Shown one piece after another: positions 18,411-27,535 of a stretch of DNA of 64,000 nt. The DNA comes from Clostridia bacterium (GTDB lineage: Bacteria; Bacillota; Clostridia; TANB77; CAG-508): assembly GCA_022796855.1 (NCBI GenBank), contig JAAWJM010000002.1, positions 54,733 to 118,732 of the forward strand, in the 5' to 3' direction. Within the stretch, counting starts at the first letter, position 1; each line of letters begins with the position of its first letter. Both the position numbers and the translations under genes were made by a program. The notes beneath the pieces were generated by a model. It was given only the letters and a program-made list of their open reading frames with translations, searched no databases and was not told the origin of the DNA.

Positions 18411-19274
18411 TTATGTAAATTTCTCTTTTTTGTCTGTTTCAATAAACTTTAATTTTTCGATAGTTTCTTCTCCTATAATCTCATTTGCTAATTGCACTAG
18501 TTCTTGATATTGTTGTATTTGTTCTTTAAAATGGGCATCCACACCATAAAGGACTGTTACTTTATATTGTGCTACAATCTCCCAAAAATCTCTATATGGA
18601 TATTCTACATTTATTAGCTTTTTTCGTTGTTCTTCTATTGGTTGATGGTTTAGTTGTTTGTTTTCAAAATACGTTTTATTAAAAATTCTGCACAAGTTAA
18701 TTTCCAGTGGTATATTATATTTTTCAGCTGTTTTACCTATCATATTTGCTACTATTTTCTCTGGTTCACCAAAGTTTCTTCTACTTAACATATAAATATC
18801 TGGATGTGCTATTACATCTGGAATCCCCAAACTCGAAGCTGTTTCAATATATTCTGCATAACGAATTATTTCCTCATCTGAAAAAGTAATTCTTGAGTTT
18901 AAAATTTTTAATTCCTTGTTATCATCATAAATAAAATGTTGCCCCAAAATTAACTTATCTGTTTCTTGTTTTAATTCTCTAATATTGTCTTCTTCTCCTG
19001 GCAAATATTCTACTTCATACCCAGATTCAATTTGTATTTTTCCTTTATACTTTTCTTTTAATTGTCTTATACTTTCTAAATACTCTTTCCTTTGGCTATA
19101 TTGCATACGTATATTATTTCTAACATCAATTTTATTCTTTTGTGGGCAGTGATCTGTAAAAGCAATCTTATGAAATCCCATTTTAATAAATTCTTCTACA
19201 TATTCCTCATCTTTCAAATTTAAGTCTGCATGTCCGCATCGATACGTATGAGTGTGATAATTAAATGTTTGCAT
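18411..19274 (-). CDS. PHP-domain histidinol-phosphatase family protein
   Basis: A 287-residue metal-dependent phosphoesterase of the HisJ/HisK type. Metal ligands: NYHTHTYRCGHA at the N-terminus, IAFTDHC near residue 37, a GYEVEYLPGEE segment, VIAHPD near residue 155, and GVDAHF near residue 245. It probably hydrolyses histidinol phosphate, but no his genes are near, so another phosphoester is possible. Its start overlaps the end of the MmcQ-like gene by 14 bases with GGAGG inside that gene, so the pair is translationally coupled. Confidence 0.85.
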   Translation of the reverse strand: MQTFNYHTHTYRCGHADLNLKDEEYVEEFIKMGFHKIAFTDHCPQKNKIDVRNNIRMQYSQRKEYLESIRQLKEKYKGKIQIESGYEVEYLPGEEDNIRELKQETDKLILGQHFIYDDNKELKILNSRITFSDEEIIRYAEYIETASSLGIPDVIAHPDIYMLSRRNFGEPEKIVANMIGKTAEKYNIPLEINLCRIFNKTYFENKQLNHQPIEEQRKKLINVEYPYRDFWEIVAQYKVTVLYGVDAHFKEQIQQYQELVQLANEIIGEETIEKLKFIETDKKEKFT

Positions 19275-19623
19275 ACTTACTCCTCCTATCTCTTATTTTT
19301 TTGGTTAATTCATAACTTTGTGCCATTAATTCTTTTACAATATTTTCGTCTGTATTGTCCCCTATAATAATCGTATTCCAATGTTCTTTATTCATGTGAT
19401 ACGCTGGAATAATATAGTCATATGCCTTTCTTAGTATATCAGAATAATCGGGAGGTGTTTTAACATTCACATACAATTTACCTTGTACTTTCATAATTAG
19501 GGCAAACCATTTGTGATTGTTTTTATGTTTCATTGTTACAGAAAAGCGGTCTTCTGGAAAAGGATAATCTTCGTAGGTATTTGGTAATGATAACGCATAT
19601 TCTATAATCTCTTCTTTTTTCAT
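19261..19623 (-). CDS. MmcQ/YjbR family protein
   Basis: A 120-residue single-domain protein of the MmcQ/YjbR fold: PNTYEDYPFPEDRFSVTMKH at the N-terminus, NVKTPPDY in the middle and YHMNKEHWNTI near the C-terminus, which are the conserved positions. The family has a DNA-binding-like fold and no defined reaction. It is 11 bases after the Nudix gene and overlaps the PHP gene, so the three are an operon. Confidence 0.85.
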   Translation of the reverse strand: MKKEEIIEYALSLPNTYEDYPFPEDRFSVTMKHKNNHKWFALIMKVQGKLYVNVKTPPDYSDILRKAYDYIIPAYHMNKEHWNTIIIGDNTDENIVKELMAQSYELTKKIRDRRSKYANI

Positions 19624-19634
19624 ATTTTCCCTCT

Positions 19635-20147
19635 TTATATGTTCTCTCCTATAAAATCTTTTATAATATCTTTAATATATTCCCATCTATTTTCCATAAA
19701 TTGATTATGAGCAAATAATTCTTCTATTTCTTTATAAGTCGCCCATTTAACTTCACATACTTCCTCTTCTTGCATGATAATATCTTTTAAATCAATATCT
19801 TGTTTTATCAAATATGTATCTAACCATACTGTTCCTGTTTTATATTGTTTTACTAACTTGATGTCTTTCATATTTAAACTAATACCAAGTTCTTCTTTTG
19901 TTTCTCTTTGAATTGTTTGTAAACTTGTTTCTCCTCTTATAACACTACCACCTGTCATTGCCCATACATTTGGTGAGTTTCTTTTTTGTGGAGAACGTTT
20001 TTGTATTAAAATTTTATTCCCAGAATTGATAATCCATACGTCTGCACCTTGATGATAAAATCCTTCTGGTAGTAATCCTTTCTTCATTATTCTTCCTGTT
20101 TTATTCCCTTTTTCATCTAATATATCCCATACTTCTTCCATTAACAT
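19635..20147 (-). CDS. Nudix hydrolase
   Basis: A 170-residue protein of the IPP-isomerase-like/YfcD Nudix type. The N-terminus EEVWDILDEKGNKTG is typical of that subgroup. The Nudix box is at about residues 67-90: GGSVIRGETSLQTIQRETKE then ELGI, matching GX5EX7REUXEEXGU. It should cleave a nucleoside diphosphate linked to another group; the substrate is not predictable. First gene of the Nudix/MmcQ/PHP operon. Confidence 0.9.
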   Translation of the reverse strand: MLMEEVWDILDEKGNKTGRIMKKGLLPEGFYHQGADVWIINSGNKILIQKRSPQKRNSPNVWAMTGGSVIRGETSLQTIQRETKEELGISLNMKDIKLVKQYKTGTVWLDTYLIKQDIDLKDIIMQEEEVCEVKWATYKEIEELFAHNQFMENRWEYIKDIIKDFIGENI

Positions 20148-20162
20148 TTCTCTCCTAACTGA

Positions 20163-20300
20163 TTATCCATTAATTACATTTTCTATTTCCTGAAAACTAG
20201 AATTGTCTGTTAGTACAATATCAAATGTTGACTTATATAATTCTAAGTTTTCCTTTGTTAACTTTATACTATCTACTTTTTTTGAATTAATATATTTCAA
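20163..20300 (-). CDS. 45-residue hypothetical protein (TTG start)
   Basis: A short frame opening with TTG seven bases after AAGGGGG. The product is hydrophilic, ends QEIENVING, and has no recognisable domain. The ribosome site and position between two same-strand genes (19 bases after the PPase-like gene) favour translation, but it may be a remnant. Confidence 0.4.
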   Translation of the reverse strand: MKYINSKKVDSIKLTKENLELYKSTFDIVLTDNSSFQEIENVING

Positions 20301-20318
20301 TTTATATCCCCCTTAATA

Positions 20319-20723
20319 TTAGTTCATAATTATACTCTCAAAAAATCTTTCTTGAAATTCTGTCAATGCTCGAATTTCAGTATTTGTATAATTTTTATTT
20401 TCTGGTACTAAAACTAATTTATCATCATTATCATTTAATCTATGTATTACTGCTATACATTTTCCTGTAAAACTTTCTACGGGTTCAAAAATCCCTAATA
20501 TGTAGCAATCTAATTCTTCTCCATCTCCACTTATTGTATTTGGTATATAGCCATAATTAATTGGATATATAAATCCATATTGGGGATGTTTTGAACCCAT
20601 TTGTCTGTCTATTTTAGCTGTAATTGTTTTTCCTATATATGATTTTGTATCAGTTTTATTTATATCTTTATCTAGAAATAACTTTTTTAATTTTTCAAAT
20701 TCTTCTATTTTTCTAAATTCCAT
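20319..20723 (-). CDS. Inorganic pyrophosphatase-like protein
   Basis: A 134-residue protein resembling a compact class I inorganic pyrophosphatase. The core contains GSKHPQYGFIYPINYGYIP (about residues 42-60) followed by SGDGEELDCYILG, the region with the metal-binding DxxxD-type acids, and a VIHRLND turn. It is shorter than the usual 160-180 residues and lacks the second acidic cluster, so activity on PPi is uncertain; it belongs to a small Firmicute subgroup annotated as inorganic diphosphatase. Confidence 0.75.
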   Translation of the reverse strand: MEFRKIEEFEKLKKLFLDKDINKTDTKSYIGKTITAKIDRQMGSKHPQYGFIYPINYGYIPNTISGDGEELDCYILGIFEPVESFTGKCIAVIHRLNDNDDKLVLVPENKNYTNTEIRALTEFQERFFESIIMN

Positions 20724-20817
20724 TATTCTCCAATCTTTACTATATCTAGTAACTCTCTTTATTTATATTACAGTTTTACAATTTTTTATAGTATTTTACA
20801 AATAATTACAAAACTAT

Positions 20818-22303
20818 TTATATGCTTACATATTTTTGATTCTTATGATTTGGTTTTTCTGGTATAGTCATCTGTAACAATTCTTTTTCTAATAAAGGTT
20901 TTAAGTATAGCATTGTAAAGTTTCTTGCATGTTTATATTCCATGTATTCCATTATTTCTTTTTTGCTATGTGGTTCTTTACAAAATTCTAATATCTTTAT
21001 TTCTTGTTCATTTAACTTGGTCGGTTCTTGGTCGGTCTTTTATCTCATTTTCAAATCCATCATGCACAAATATTGTCGTAATAAAATAATCTCTTGTTTC
21101 ATTTGTTTCAAACTTTGGCTCTTTTGAACCATTATTCTTTAATGCTCTTTTTATTTTTGGAACACCTGTATTTCTACCTTCTGTTAGTTTTAATTCTTTT
21201 AAAAATTCTCCAATTCTACGATTTCTATATTTTCTTGCTATCATATTTTTATCTTCAATTGATTTTTCGCTTATTGAGCGATCTGGTCCTGGGTAGCTTA
21301 CAATATGGATTCTATCTTCCATTATTCTTACTTCTACTGGCTCTCTTACATCATATCCTCTGTGATAAACTGCATTTACTAAAGCCTCTTCTATTGCTTG
21401 ATATGGATAATTAAAAAATCTTACCGCTTCTGCCTGTCCATCTATCTTTAATATTTTTTCTATAATAACAGTATTTTTAATATATGTTAAAGCACTTTTT
21501 ATCATACTATCTATTGGTCCTTTAAATATTTGCTCTGTCATATCGTCACCTTCTGGACCATTTCTTAAATCTACTACTTCTATTTGTGAATATGGGAAGA
21601 ATTTTTGCGGCTCATCATTGAAAAACATTAAGCCAACATTCAAAGGTTTCATATATTTTGGTGTTCCATCTACAATTCTCATACTTTTGCATAAATCCAT
21701 AAAATCCATTGTTTCAGATTCTTTTAGTAAATCACTTTTGATTTCATATAGATAATTTTGAATTAGTGGCAATTTTAAATCCCTAATTTCTGCTTCGTGA
21801 TTCATTCTATCATCAAAAGGTATTGTTTTTGCCATATCATATAGTTCTTTTTGTTCTGTTTCTGTTGCTTTTACTGTGCTTGACATTTTTCTAATATAAT
21901 ATGAATATCCTTTTGAAAAGTCTTTATCTAATGTTGTTGGACATTTATATGGTCTTGTTTGTCCTCCAAAGCACCATACCACTAATATATTTTTCTCTTT
22001 ATATTGTGCAACATCTACTATTGGTGTATATGATGGTTGAATTAACTTACATTTTGCTAATAATTCCTTTTGAATTTTATCTATTTCAGACAATTCAAGT
22101 CCTGATATTGGCATTTTAGGTCTACCATTTTCTTCTTGGGCACCAATTAAAATATATCCTCCACCCCAATTATCTATATCATTTGCAAATGCACATATTG
22201 TATGTAGTATCGGTTCTGGATTCCAATTTTTCTTTAATTCTAATCTTGCATTTTCTACAATGTTTTCATTTAGTATATTTTCTATACTTGTAGGTAATTT
22301 CAT
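20818..22303 (-). pseudogene. AlbA_2/ATPase regulator (Schlafen-AlbA_2 type), frame broken near the C-terminus
   Basis: The intact part (431 residues, ending at 21008) has an N-terminal AlbA_2 domain (ELKKNW, then WGGGYILIG, about residues 20-110) and a GHKL-like region (EALVNAVYHRGYD and RNRRIGEFLKEL). These proteins are putative DNA-binding regulators often ending in a winged helix. Here the frame ends at TDQVK followed by TGA. Removing one base near 21014-21015 lets it continue as TDQVNEQEIKILEF and a normal winged-helix tail (SKKEIMEYM, YLKPLLEKELL, IPEKPNHKNQKY) down to 20818. So the gene is one base too long, by mutation or assembly error. Confidence 0.75.
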
Positions 22304-22340
22304 ACTTTCACCTCTTTAATTTTTGCTTTATTCAATGTTT

Positions 22341-23719
22341 TTAATAATCTTTATTATACTTTATCAAAGTTTCTTTTAGCCAATTATAAACTCTTATAGT
22401 TGATGAGATACTAACTCGTTCATTTACACTATGGCAATTATCAATTGTTGGAGCAATCGTACAAATATCTAAATTATCTATATTACTTGATATTATTCCA
22501 CCTTCCATACAAGCATGAATTTTTTTTTTAACAGTTGTTTCTCTATTATATAATTCTTTATATGTATTTGCTAGTAATTCTCTTATATATGACTTTTCTT
22601 TATATGGAAAGAAAGGTTTTTTTACATCTAAATTAAACATCAAATTGTACTTATTACACAATCCTTTTATTCTATCTAGTTGCTTTTCTTCTTTATACTC
22701 ATCAGAACTTCTTACACTCATTTTAATAATAATCTTATTATCAAGTATATTGATTTTTCCAATATTAGAAGATAATAAAGGAAAATTATCTTCTTTAAAT
22801 CTTTCTATTAATCCATCATCTAACTCATTTATAAAATTAATTATTTCATTATAATTGCTTATTTTTTTTAATTTTGATTACATTGTACTACACTCAACTT
22901 TAAATTATTATCATCTCTTGATAAATTATAAGATAAACCTTTTAGTGTTTCATTTATCTTATCTAAATCAAAATTACTACTAAAAACTATAACACCATTA
23001 TTAGGTATTACATTATCTTTTTCACCAATATCGACATGATATAATCCTGTACATTTTAGTTTAGAAATGATGTTAAACCCTAATTTAACTGCATTACATC
23101 TATCTTTATGTATATCATCTCCAGAATGTCCTCCCATCAATCCTGATATGTTCAATTTGTACTTAATATCATTACTTTCTTCATTCAATATTTCTTTACT
23201 TATAGTAATCGAACACATCCCTGCACTAGAAGATTCTATATCGGCTTCCTTTATACCATCTAAACTAATTAAAGTTTTCCCATTAAGTAAGCTATAATCA
23301 AAATTACTAGCACCTAACATTGTTGTTTCTTCTTGAGTTGTTATCATTACCTCAATATTAGGTATATTTTCATTTTCTTGTAAAATAGCAAGAATAATTG
23401 CAATTCCAATACCATCATCTGCACCCAAAGATGTATTTTTAGATTTATAATAATCTCCATCTTTATAAAAAGGTATTCCTCTATTTTCAAAATCATATTC
23501 ATCATTTGATACACATACCATGTCTGAATGTGCTTGCAATATTATAGTCTTATTTGAGTTACTATTTTTCTTTAAAAATACAGTATTATATTTTCCTAAA
23601 CTATATTCTATATTATTCTTTTTAGCATAGTTGACAAGATATTCAGCAATTTTCTCTTCTTTTCCTGATTCTCTTGGAATTTTCATTATCTCTTCAAAAT
23701 ATTCTAATGTATTCTTCAT
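22341..23719 (-). pseudogene. pepD: Aminoacyl-histidine dipeptidase (PepD, M20), frameshifted
   Basis: A cytosolic zinc dipeptidase split in two frames. The first part (22868-23719, 283 residues) carries ILQAHSDMVCV, TSLGADDGIG, TTQEETTMLGA and SGLMGGHSGDDI, which are PepD metal and lid motifs. The second part (22341 to about 22866) continues without loss: VRSSDEYKEE, the C-terminal HACMEGGIISS and CTIAPTIDNCHSVNERVS. The break is in an A-rich tract at about 22865-22882 and needs one added base. The joined protein would be about 458 residues, near the usual 480. It may be a recent pseudogene or a sequence error. Confidence 0.82.
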
Positions 23720-23761
23720 TTTTCCTCCACTATATTCTTGTTTTACCTATATTATCATAAA

Positions 23762-23796
23762 AAAGCAAAAAAAGAAAGCCTTTTACCAAAGACTTC
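23762..23796 (-). terminator. Terminator of the truncated gene at 23835
   Basis: On the minus strand an 8-bp stem with one G-U pair (23796-23789 with 23784-23777) is followed by a long T-run (23774-23762). Confidence 0.55.
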
Positions 23797-23834
23797 CAAT
23801 TTAAGTTTTATCTCCAAACATATATATTATATAA

Positions 23835-23999
23835 TTATACTACTCCGCATACCATGTCAACCTCTATCGTTACTTTAATTTTATTATTTTCAACTCTTTT
23901 AACCTTATTTTTGCCTTTTTTCTCAAAACTGATAAAATTCTCAAAAGCAGTAAACTCAACTATTTTGTCTAATTCTTTAGATATAGCACCGAGCAACAT
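23835..23999 (-). pseudogene. 3' remnant of an unidentified gene, cut by the mobile element
   Basis: On the minus strand a frame of 54 residues runs from MLLGAISKELDK to a TAA at 23835 and is followed by a terminator. The open frame extends back only to the att core at 24022. Composition looks protein-coding (charged, FENFISFEKKGKNK), but I recognise no family. It could be the 3' end of the gene the element entered, though the frame does not read cleanly into the sequence beyond attR. This gap (23720-24094) holds nothing else. Confidence 0.35.
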
Positions 24000-24014
24000 T
24001 CCACGTGGCTCACA

Positions 24015-24044
24015 GGAAGTTCATATTCATGTCTACGCACTACC
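24015..24044. other. Left attachment site (attL) of the 13-kb element
   Basis: The 11-bp core CATATTCATGT (24022-24032) also occurs at 37197-37207. To its right lies CGCACTACC (24036-24044), the inverse of GGTAGTGTG found left of the other core, as expected for the two halves of an attP. To its left GGAAGTT would be the attB half. An additional imperfect inverse copy (TAGTGCGAGTAG, 24062-24073) and a repeat of TCATGTCTACG (24027-24037 and 24074-24084) lie between the core and the recombinase stop. Confidence 0.65.
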
Positions 24045-24094
24045 TTAAATCATACAATATTTAGTGCGAGTAGTCATGTCTACGATACACATTG

Positions 24095-25867
24095 CTATAT
24101 ATCTGAACATATCTTAATGTGAATTTTGTTTATAATATCTTTTCTTTTATAACCATTTTCTTTTACATTAAATACTTCAAAAAATACCTCTGCATCTAGC
24201 TCTGTTATTAATGTTTCATCTATATATGTGATTCGATTTTCTTTATCTATTGTATTTGTACCTATATTATCAGAATTTAATATAAATTTCAAGGCAAATG
24301 GCTTAACACTTCCATCTTTATTGTAATCACCTACAATAATTTCTTTTACCATACATTTAAAAGAATTGTCTTCAAACTCATTAATTAATTCGTTATTGCT
24401 ATTAATATTCTTTCTCATTGTTTGAACTCTTTCTTTTACTTTTTCTTCTAATTTTGATGTAGATATTGCTTTTTCAATCTTTTTATTACAATTTTTTATT
24501 TCGTCTTCTAATTCTTGTCTTTTCTTTGTATATGTTGCATCATCTATAATTCCATTTAGATTCTTTTCTACTAATTTTTCCGTTTGTTTCTTGCAATTTT
24601 CTTTCTTAGCTTTTAAATCTTCTATTAAAGAATTTACATTGTATTTTGTTAATAGCTTTTCTATTTTATTAAAAAAGTTATCTACTACATTTTTATTATT
24701 CTTTAGTAATTCGTTATGAACTGTAATAAAGCATTGTTGCAAAACTTGTTCTGGTATTCCTCTACTATTTGGACAGTTTTCTTTTCCATGTTTAATTGAT
24801 GATACACAATTCCAACCTACTTTTAAATTATCTTTTTGTCCCCAAGTTTTTCTCGAATATATTCTGCCACAAAAAGCACATTTAATTTTACCACTAAAGG
24901 CATATTTATTTTCAAGTGTAACTTGTCTTTCTCCTGGTTTTGCTCTTGATTTCATTATTTCTTGTACTTTATTCCATATTTCTTCTGATATTATCGCTTC
25001 ATGATTATTTGTAGTATAATATTGGTCTACCTCTCCCATATTAATCATCCTTTTGTGTGAAATTGGATCTACAGTAAATGTTAAACCTTGTATTAAATCA
25101 CCTTTATATTTTACATTTTTTAATATTTTCCTTACACTATTATCAGACCATACTACATTTCCTAGTTTTGTTTCTACTCCTAAATCTGTTAATTCTTTTG
25201 CTATAATTGTAGCTCCTGCTCCCTGTAAATATCTATTATAAATATACCTTACCGTCTTTTTTTCCTCTTCATTTATAGTTATAGAATGATTTTCTCTATC
25301 ATAATCATATCCTAAACACCCATTGAATCCAATTAGTTCTCCTCTTTCCATTTTTGCTTTAAATCCTAATTTTACATGGTTAGATATGTTCTCACTTTCT
25401 TGTTGTGCTACTGAACTTAATATTGTTAATACAAATTCGCTAGACATTTCTAATGTATTTATATTTTCTTCTACAAAATATACTGCTATGTTCTTTTCTT
25501 TTAACATTCTAACATATTTTAATGTATCTACTGTATTTCTAGCAAATCTTGATATTGATTTTGTAATTATCATATCAAATTTTCCACTAAGTGCATCATT
25601 TATCATTCTCATAAAATCACTTCTTTTATAGTCCAATGTCCCACTAATAGCTTCATCCGAGTACATATCAACATATATCCAATCTGGATTTTCTTTTATT
25701 TTTGATTTAAAGAATAATAACTGCGATTCATAACTATTCTTTTGGTCTTCATCATCTGTACTTACTCTAGCATAAGCTGTTACTCTTAATAGTCTATTAA
25801 TAACACCTCCATTCCTTCTATCAACTCTTCCATCGACTTTTTTTATTACTTTTACTTTAGCCCCCAT
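24095..25867 (-). CDS. Large serine recombinase (integrase of the 13-kb element)
   Basis: A site-specific recombinase of about 590 residues. The resolvase domain (residues 20-160) has the nucleophile in YARVSTDDEDQ and the catalytic block SRFARNTVDT. Then come the recombinase domain (about 180-290, GYDYDRENHSI, DNSVRKILKN), a zinc ribbon (CAFCGRIY with the later CPNS), and a coiled coil (about 395-480) typical of large serine integrases. It would join attP and attB in one step and excise with a directionality factor. The start at 25867 is 7 bases after GGAGG. It ends 51 bases from the att arm at 24044. Confidence 0.93.
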   Translation of the reverse strand: MGAKVKVIKKVDGRVDRRNGGVINRLLRVTAYARVSTDDEDQKNSYESQLLFFKSKIKENPDWIYVDMYSDEAISGTLDYKRSDFMRMINDALSGKFDMIITKSISRFARNTVDTLKYVRMLKEKNIAVYFVEENINTLEMSSEFVLTILSSVAQQESENISNHVKLGFKAKMERGELIGFNGCLGYDYDRENHSITINEEEKKTVRYIYNRYLQGAGATIIAKELTDLGVETKLGNVVWSDNSVRKILKNVKYKGDLIQGLTFTVDPISHKRMINMGEVDQYYTTNNHEAIISEEIWNKVQEIMKSRAKPGERQVTLENKYAFSGKIKCAFCGRIYSRKTWGQKDNLKVGWNCVSSIKHGKENCPNSRGIPEQVLQQCFITVHNELLKNNKNVVDNFFNKIEKLLTKYNVNSLIEDLKAKKENCKKQTEKLVEKNLNGIIDDATYTKKRQELEDEIKNCNKKIEKAISTSKLEEKVKERVQTMRKNINSNNELINEFEDNSFKCMVKEIIVGDYNKDGSVKPFALKFILNSDNIGTNTIDKENRITYIDETLITELDAEVFFEVFNVKENGYKRKDIINKIHIKICSDI

Positions 25868-25947
25868 ATGTTCAACCTCCATATAGTGCTTGCTACATCA
25901 TATATTGTATACTCTTTTTATTAACGAATCAACTTCAAAAAATTTTT

Positions 25948-26067
25948 TCACAGAATCTTCTTTAAGTGTTCATATTCCTTATCTTTAAGCAATTTTTGCT
26001 TATATAAAAAATTCAAAAAGTATATTTCTGTGCTTTTTATTAATAGTTTATTGATGTTTTCATCCAT
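25948..26067 (-). CDS. 39-residue SHOCT-like protein upstream of the integrase
   Basis: A tiny gene with a strong ribosome site (GAGGAGATGAGAAG before ATG). The product ends LYKQKLLKDKEYEHLKKIL, the short helical SHOCT-like pattern of small proteins that often precede serine recombinases in Clostridia mobile elements. It ends about 80 bases before the integrase start, in the same direction. It may be an accessory or directionality factor, which is inference from position only. Confidence 0.6.
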   Translation of the reverse strand: MDENINKLLIKSTEIYFLNFLYKQKLLKDKEYEHLKKIL

Positions 26068-26231
26068 TCTTCTCATCTCCTCATATATGACTGTATCAAG
26101 CCTTATTAATGTTTATTTTGCAAAATAAATAAGTGAAAGAGTTTTACCCCCTCACTTATTTGCTCACTAAAGTCGATTTTGTACTCCCCTGTTTTAAAAA
26201 ATTTTTTATTTTTTTTGAAATTTAAAAGTCT

Positions 26232-26344
26232 ATAGGACGAATTTTTTGAATTTTCCGTCCTATGAATTTTTATAGGACGAAATTTTTATTTTTTTCGTCC
26301 TATGGATTTTTATAAGTCAATTTTTTTGACTTTTTCGTCTTATA
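26232..26344. repeat. Three tandem 40-bp hairpin units
   Basis: Units start at 26232, 26272 and 26312, an exact 40-bp period. The first two hold ATAGGACG ... CGTCCTAT (arms 26232-26239/26256-26263 and 26272-26279/26296-26303). The third has diverged to TATAAG ... CTTATA with an inner GTCAA/TTGAC. Loops are T-rich. They lie between the Fic stop and the small SHOCT-like gene (26068-26348 has no gene). They could be serial terminators or binding sites. Confidence 0.65.
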
Positions 26345-26348
26345 ACTT

Positions 26349-27488
26349 TTATTTTAAAAATAAATCTATATAATTTTGAAAAGCAAATACTTGATTTCTA
26401 CTATATCCAGTTGTTTCTACTATTATATTATTTTCTAATAAAACATTTACTGTATCTTTTAATGTTGATGGTTTCATATCAGTTATTTCCATTAATTTTT
26501 TTCTATTTATTATTGGTTCATTATACAAAACATCAATTACTTTCTTTGCATTTTCTACTTTGACTGGTAAATCTATTATAATTTTATCCATTTCCATTGT
26601 AAGTTCAACGACATTTCTAAATTTCTCTTTAGCAATTTTTGATGTTTCAATAACTGCTTCTAGGAAAAATTTAATCCATCCAATCATATCATTGTGAGTT
26701 CTTACTCTTGTAAGCATATCATAATATGTATCTTTATTCCTTTCGATATAATCTGAAATATATAAACAAGACTTTTCAAGCATTCCTCTACTTTGAATAT
26801 ATAATGGTATAATTAATCTTCCTATTCTTCCATTCCCATCTAAAAATGGATGTATTGATTCAAATTGATAATGTAAAATTGCGATTTTTATTAAATCTGG
26901 TGTGTCTATTTCTTCATTATTTATAAATTTTTCAAAATCAGATAGGCATTCTGCAATTTCTGTATGTGGTGGTGGAACATATACTGCTGTACTCGGCATA
27001 CTGCCTCCAATCCAGTTTTGTGATGTTCTAAATTCTCCTGGTGTTTTATGTTCTCCTCGAACTCCTTGCATTAATATATTATGTATTTCTCTTATTAATC
27101 TAGTGCATACTGGAAAACCTTCTTTTATTCTTTCTACTCCATAATTTGTAGCTTTCACATAGTTTTGTACTTCTTCCCAATCATCTCTCTTTTCTGGATT
27201 AATATCTGTAACATCTAATAAATCTTCCTCTACCGTTGTTCTTGTTCCTTCAATTCTGCTTGATTTATTGGCTTCAATTTTTACATGCATTTTAATGTAT
27301 AAATCCACATTTGGTATTAATAATGAATAAGCATTTAGTTCTCCAATTTGCCTATTTGCTTCTGCTAATAGCTTGTCCAATTTTGTATCATCCCATCCCC
27401 AGTTGTAATTTATTTTACTTGGAATAAATGCTTTATAGTCATTCATTTTTATATATTCACCTGATTTATATTCTTCAAGTTTCATCAT
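26349..27488 (-). CDS. Fic family protein (class II, with inhibitory helix and C-terminal winged helix)
   Basis: A 379-residue Fic protein that probably AMPylates a protein from ATP. The active loop HPFLDGNGRIGR is complete (about residues 213-224). The N-terminal inhibitory motif SSRIEGTR (S/TxxxEG/N type, about residue 77) is present, so the enzyme should be self-restrained. After the Fic core, residues about 300-375 form a winged helix (MEITDMKPSTLKDTVNVL), suggesting DNA binding or self-regulation. RBS GAGGAAG. It is 47 bases after the nuclease-fold gene and may be part of a defence or toxin unit with it. Confidence 0.9.
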   Translation of the reverse strand: MMKLEEYKSGEYIKMNDYKAFIPSKINYNWGWDDTKLDKLLAEANRQIGELNAYSLLIPNVDLYIKMHVKIEANKSSRIEGTRTTVEEDLLDVTDINPEKRDDWEEVQNYVKATNYGVERIKEGFPVCTRLIREIHNILMQGVRGEHKTPGEFRTSQNWIGGSMPSTAVYVPPPHTEIAECLSDFEKFINNEEIDTPDLIKIAILHYQFESIHPFLDGNGRIGRLIIPLYIQSRGMLEKSCLYISDYIERNKDTYYDMLTRVRTHNDMIGWIKFFLEAVIETSKIAKEKFRNVVELTMEMDKIIIDLPVKVENAKKVIDVLYNEPIINRKKLMEITDMKPSTLKDTVNVLLENNIIVETTGYSRNQVFAFQNYIDLFLK

Positions 27489-27535
27489 ATCACTTCCTCT
27501 AATATAATTTTTCTCTACTTTATTTTTTTAATTTT

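Noticed and set aside
21008-21020. TGA as selenocysteine or tryptophan in the AlbA_2 gene
   Set aside because: The family-like tail lies in a different frame, so read-through of TGA would not restore it.
23854-24048. 64-codon plus-strand gene next to attL
   Set aside because: The minus strand has a better coding pattern ending in a terminator; the plus frame has no ribosome site.
26232-26344. CRISPR-like array
   Set aside because: Only three units, the units are palindromes with T-rich centres, there are no unique spacers and no cas genes.
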